Shown piece by piece: positions 6,497 to 8,103 of a stretch of DNA of 8,103 nt. How positions within the stretch are numbered: the first letter of the stretch is position 1; every line of letters begins with the position of its first letter. The stretch comes from an uncultured Bacillus sp. GTDB lineage: Bacteria > Bacillota > Bacilli > Bacillales > Cytobacillaceae. The DNA lies in contig CALCRD010000031.1 in the NCBI GenBank assembly GCA_937894355.1, positions 1 through 8,103 of the forward strand. Direction: 5' to 3'. The notes under the pieces were generated by a model, which saw only the letters and a list, made by a program, of their open reading frames with translations, did not search any database and had not been told where the DNA came from. Position numbers and translations under genes: made by a program.

Positions 6497-7525
6497 TTGC
6501 GCAAATTATTGAATACTCTCTATGTGACCACACCAGACTCTTATCTTGCTCGTGAAGGAGAAAATATTCTGATTCGCCGGGATGAAGAGATCATTTTCCG
6601 TGTACCGGTTCATAACATAGAAGCCATTGTTTATTTCGGTTATCCGGGAGCTAGTCCCTCATTATTAGGTCTATGTGCCGAACGTGGCATAACAGTCAGC
6701 TTTTTAACCGAGCATGGGAAGTTTTTAGCACGGGTTGAAGGCCCACAAAGCGGAAACGTTTTGTTGCGTCGCCGGCAATATCGTTTGGCTGATGCTGAGA
6801 ATTATACACCTGCAGTGGCAAAGTATTTTATTAGTGCAAAAATATTGAACTGCAGGGCAGTATTACAACGAGGACGCCGTGATCATCTCGATAAAGTAGG
6901 GGCTGATATTGAAAGAAGTATCGCATTACTTGCAGGCACAGCCAGAAAGGTATTTGAAAGTCAAAGCTTGGATGACCTGCGTGGATTGGAAGGAGATGCT
7001 GCACAAAGATATTTCTCAGAGCTTGACCACTTGATTTTGGAGCAAAAGCAGGACTTCTTTATGAAAAGCAGGAATCGCCGACCTCCGTTAGATAATTTTA
7101 ACGCCCTGCTTTCCCTCTTTTATACGCTTTTGGTACATGAGTGTCGAGCTGCATTAGAAACCGTGGGCTTGGATCCTGCCGTTGGCTTCTTACATAGAGA
7201 CCGACCTGGCCGTCCCAGCCTTGCTTTGGATTTGATGGAAGAACTGCGCCCATATCTAGGAGATAGAATGGTTCTGTCCGTAATTAATCGTAAGCAAATT
7301 AGTAATACTGATTTTGTCAAAAATGAAAATGGAGCAGTATATCTTACATCTAATGCAAGGAAGGAACTATTAACTATCTGGCAAAAAAGAAAACAGGAAG
7401 AAATTATTCATCCGTACTTGGAAGAGAAAATACCTATAGGATTACTGCCATATGTACAAGCATTACTTCTTGCCCGATTCATACGTGGAGATTTGGATGC
7501 ATATCCAGCCTTCATTTGGAAATAA
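6497..7525 (+). CDS. cas1: CRISPR integrase Cas1 (type I-C)
   Basis: Cas1 is the metal-dependent integrase that inserts prespacers at the leader-repeat junction, as two dimers bridged by Cas2. The 342-residue protein opens MRKLLNTLYVTTPDSYLARE, typical of the I-C branch, which supports the TTG start at 6497; GTGAGGTGAG (6484-6493) is its Shine-Dalgarno, and the same string precedes cas5c. The N-terminal beta domain is followed by the alpha-helical catalytic domain. The likely active-site residues are E165 in RGLEGDAAQRYF, H233 in GFLHRDRPGRPS, and D245 with E248 in LALDLMEELRP. All are present and the length is usual. It lies 18 bases after cas4, and its stop precedes the likely cas2 start by 14 bases. 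Confidence 0.97.
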   Translation: MRKLLNTLYVTTPDSYLAREGENILIRRDEEIIFRVPVHNIEAIVYFGYPGASPSLLGLCAERGITVSFLTEHGKFLARVEGPQSGNVLLRRRQYRLADAENYTPAVAKYFISAKILNCRAVLQRGRRDHLDKVGADIERSIALLAGTARKVFESQSLDDLRGLEGDAAQRYFSELDHLILEQKQDFFMKSRNRRPPLDNFNALLSLFYTLLVHECRAALETVGLDPAVGFLHRDRPGRPSLALDLMEELRPYLGDRMVLSVINRKQISNTDFVKNENGAVYLTSNARKELLTIWQKRKQEEIIHPYLEEKIPIGLLPYVQALLLARFIRGDLDAYPAFIWK

Positions 7526-7539
7526 GGAGAGTGGTACTC

Positions 7540-7830
7540 ATGATGGTTTTAATCACGTACGATGTAAGCACAACTGATAAGGCAGGACAAAAAAGATTAA
7601 GAAAAGTGGCTAAAAAATGTGTGGATTACGGTCAACGGGTCCAAAATTCAGTATTTGAATGTTTGGTCGATCCTGCCCAGTTTGTTAGGTTGAAAAGCGA
7701 TCTGGAGAAGATAATAGATACCAATCAGGATAGCCTTCGTTACTATCTATTAGGTTCGAACTGGAAAAGGCGAGTAGAGCATGTAGGTGCAAAAGCAACT
7801 TACGATCCTGAGGGAACATTGGTTTTATAG
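7540..7830 (+). CDS. cas2: CRISPR adaptation scaffold protein Cas2
   Basis: Cas2 is the ferredoxin-fold dimer that holds the Cas1 integrase together and sets the spacer length. From ATG 7540 the protein has 96 residues, MMVLITYDVSTTDKAG at the start, with the conserved first-strand Asp at D8, then RVQNSVFECLVD (33-44) and RYYLLGSNWKRRVEHVG (67-83), the usual I-C Cas2 pattern. The frame is open further up, to a TTG at 7516 inside cas1, but AAGGAGA (7524-7530) lies 9 bases before ATG 7540 and the family begins at MVL. ATG 7543 is equally possible. The stop (7828-7830) directly abuts a hairpin that begins the leader. It is the last protein gene in the window. Confidence 0.96.
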   Translation: MMVLITYDVSTTDKAGQKRLRKVAKKCVDYGQRVQNSVFECLVDPAQFVRLKSDLEKIIDTNQDSLRYYLLGSNWKRRVEHVGAKATYDPEGTLVL

Positions 7831-7871
7831 CGCGAACCTGTAATGGTTGGATAAACTATGGGAGATTCGCG
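7831..7871 (+). repeat. Inverted repeat directly after the cas2 stop
   Basis: CGCGAA (7831-7836) and TTCGCG (7866-7871) make a perfect 6-bp stem; one mismatch later CT pairs with AG. The 23-29-nt loop includes a smaller AACC (7835-7838) / GGTT (7845-7848) hairpin followed by GGATAAAC, reminiscent of the repeat's 3' end. No T-run follows, so it is not a standard terminator. It may be an mRNA 3' stabilising structure or a binding site in the leader. Confidence 0.5.
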
Positions 7872-7880
7872 ATAGCGAGG

Positions 7881-7905
7881 AATCAGGAACCAGGATTGCC
7901 TGATT
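7881..7905 (+). repeat. Inverted repeat in the leader
   Basis: AATCAGG and CCTGATT are exact inverted copies, 7 bp, separated by 11 bases, and the sequence ATCTTTCTTA follows. The tail is only partly T-rich, so this might weakly end the cas transcript, or act as a leader recognition dyad for adaptation proteins. The role is not determined by the sequence. Confidence 0.45.
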
Positions 7906-7940
7906 ATCTTTCTTATATGCAATATTGAAGAATAAATTGA

Positions 7941-7953
7941 GTTTCGCGGAAAC
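7941..7953 (+). repeat. Short palindrome GTTTC-GCG-GAAAC in the leader
   Basis: A perfect 5-bp inverted repeat with a 3-base centre lies 42 bases upstream of the first CRISPR repeat. Its right arm GAAAC equals the last five bases of the repeat. This could be a leader motif seen by Cas1-Cas2 or a host factor, or coincidence. Confidence 0.35.
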
Positions 7954-7995
7954 TACAAAAGTAGAGTCCTTTAAATCTCATGTTTATTAATGACT

Positions 7996-8103
7996 GTCGC
8001 ACCCCTCACGGGTGCGTGGATTGAAACAGTGCATCCCTGCCAAACTGGGCCTTGTAACGCAAGTCGCACCCCTCACGGGTGCGTGGATTGAAACTCGCTT
8101 GTC
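7996..8103 (+). CRISPR. Type I-C CRISPR array, leader-proximal start (continues past right edge)
   Basis: Two identical 32-nt repeats occupy 7996-8027 and 8063-8094, with a full 35-nt spacer at 8028-8062 and the first 9 bases of a second spacer at 8095-8103. Each repeat is GT, then CGCACCC and GGGTGCG forming a 7-bp stem around the loop CTCAC, then TGGATTGAAAC. Cleavage by Cas5c at the 3' base of that stem would leave TGGATTGAAAC as the 11-nt 5' handle, as described for type I-C. The repeat family and its place just after cas2 link it to this operon. Orientation is + (leader on the left, handle end GAAAC abutting the spacers), so spacer 1 is the newest acquisition. Confidence 0.98.

Larger units (their letters stand above)
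7831..7995 (+). promoter_or_regulatory. CRISPR leader with three inverted repeats
   Basis: These 165 non-coding bases between cas2 and the first repeat are the expected leader, where integration is directed and array transcription should start. Three dyads are visible: CGCGAA (7831-7836) with TTCGCG (7866-7871); AATCAGG (7881-7887) with CCTGATT (7899-7905); and GTTTC-GCG-GAAAC (7941-7953). The last 50 bases before the array are AT-rich. TTAAAT (7971-7976) and TATTAA (7985-7990) could serve as -10 boxes, but neither has a good -35 at proper spacing, so I do not place a promoter. No ORF of useful length is present. The hairpin beside cas2 resembles dyads I recall after cas2 in other I-C loci, which I cannot check here. 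Confidence 0.7.

Noticed and set aside
7120..7320. Minus-strand frame inside cas1
   Set aside because: Antisense to the catalytic His and Asp region of cas1; the frame is an artefact of conserved codons.
7516..7539. Upstream TTG start for cas2, overlapping cas1
   Set aside because: The added residues are not like Cas2 N-termini, and AAGGAGA (7524-7530) is correctly spaced for ATG 7540.
303..7830. An undescribed system or extra accessory gene within the operon
   Set aside because: Every substantial frame maps to a standard type I-C component, and the largest intergenic gap is 26 bases. No transposase, toxin-antitoxin pair or unknown gene fits between them.
7857..7896. Possible pseudo-spacer of a cas-repressing crRNA-like RNA after the repeat-like motif
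   Set aside because: Comparison by eye with the cas promoter region gave no usable seed match. The only shared word, CGATAG near 43-48, lies in the upstream gene.
7971..7995. Array promoter with TTAAAT or TATTAA as -10
   Set aside because: No acceptable -35 at 16-18 bases from either box, so an exact promoter cannot be supported from the sequence alone.

Overview
The window holds a complete type I-C (formerly Dvulg/subtype I-C) CRISPR-Cas locus on the + strand. The order is cas3, cas5c, cas8c (with the small-subunit frame cas11c inside its 3' end), cas7c, cas4, cas1 and cas2, followed by a leader and the first two repeats of a CRISPR array that runs off the right edge. Gene order, family motifs and the repeat (32 nt, ending GATTGAAAC, with a 7-bp stem) all agree on the subtype.

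The organism is most likely a Firmicute, probably of the Clostridia or a related anaerobic group. This is inferred from moderately AT-rich DNA, strong purine-rich Shine-Dalgarno sites before almost every gene, GTG and TTG starts, and compact coupled genes. Nothing in the window fixes the genus, and such loci are widely transferred.

Layout. Positions 1-54 look like the last 17 codons of an upstream gene. Two successive hairpins with T-runs (69-103 and 114-164) then insulate the cas operon. Around 171-210 is an AT-rich stretch with a perfect TATAAT box and a small dyad, probably the cas promoter. A 23-codon reading frame (231-302) with its own Shine-Dalgarno ends exactly one base before the cas3 ATG. 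From 303 to 7830 the seven cas genes are separated by at most 26 bases or overlap, so they form one transcription unit. From 7831 to 7995 is a non-coding leader with three small inverted repeats. Repeats lie at 7996-8027 and 8063-8094 with one complete 35-nt spacer between them.

How the genes work together (family knowledge applied to this locus): Cas4-Cas1-Cas2 select, trim and integrate new spacers at the leader end of the array. Cas5c cuts the array transcript at the base of each repeat hairpin, giving crRNAs with an 11-nt 5' handle. Cas5c, Cas7c, Cas8c and Cas11c form Cascade on the crRNA, and Cascade recruits the HD nuclease-helicase Cas3 to degrade the target. All key catalytic residues examined are present, so the system looks intact.

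The core is a known system. The points most worth a second look are the embedded cas11c, the tiny coupled frame ahead of cas3, the structured leader with a repeat-like degenerate motif next to cas2, and the His in Cas5c at the position of the Tyr reported as catalytic in Bacillus halodurans.
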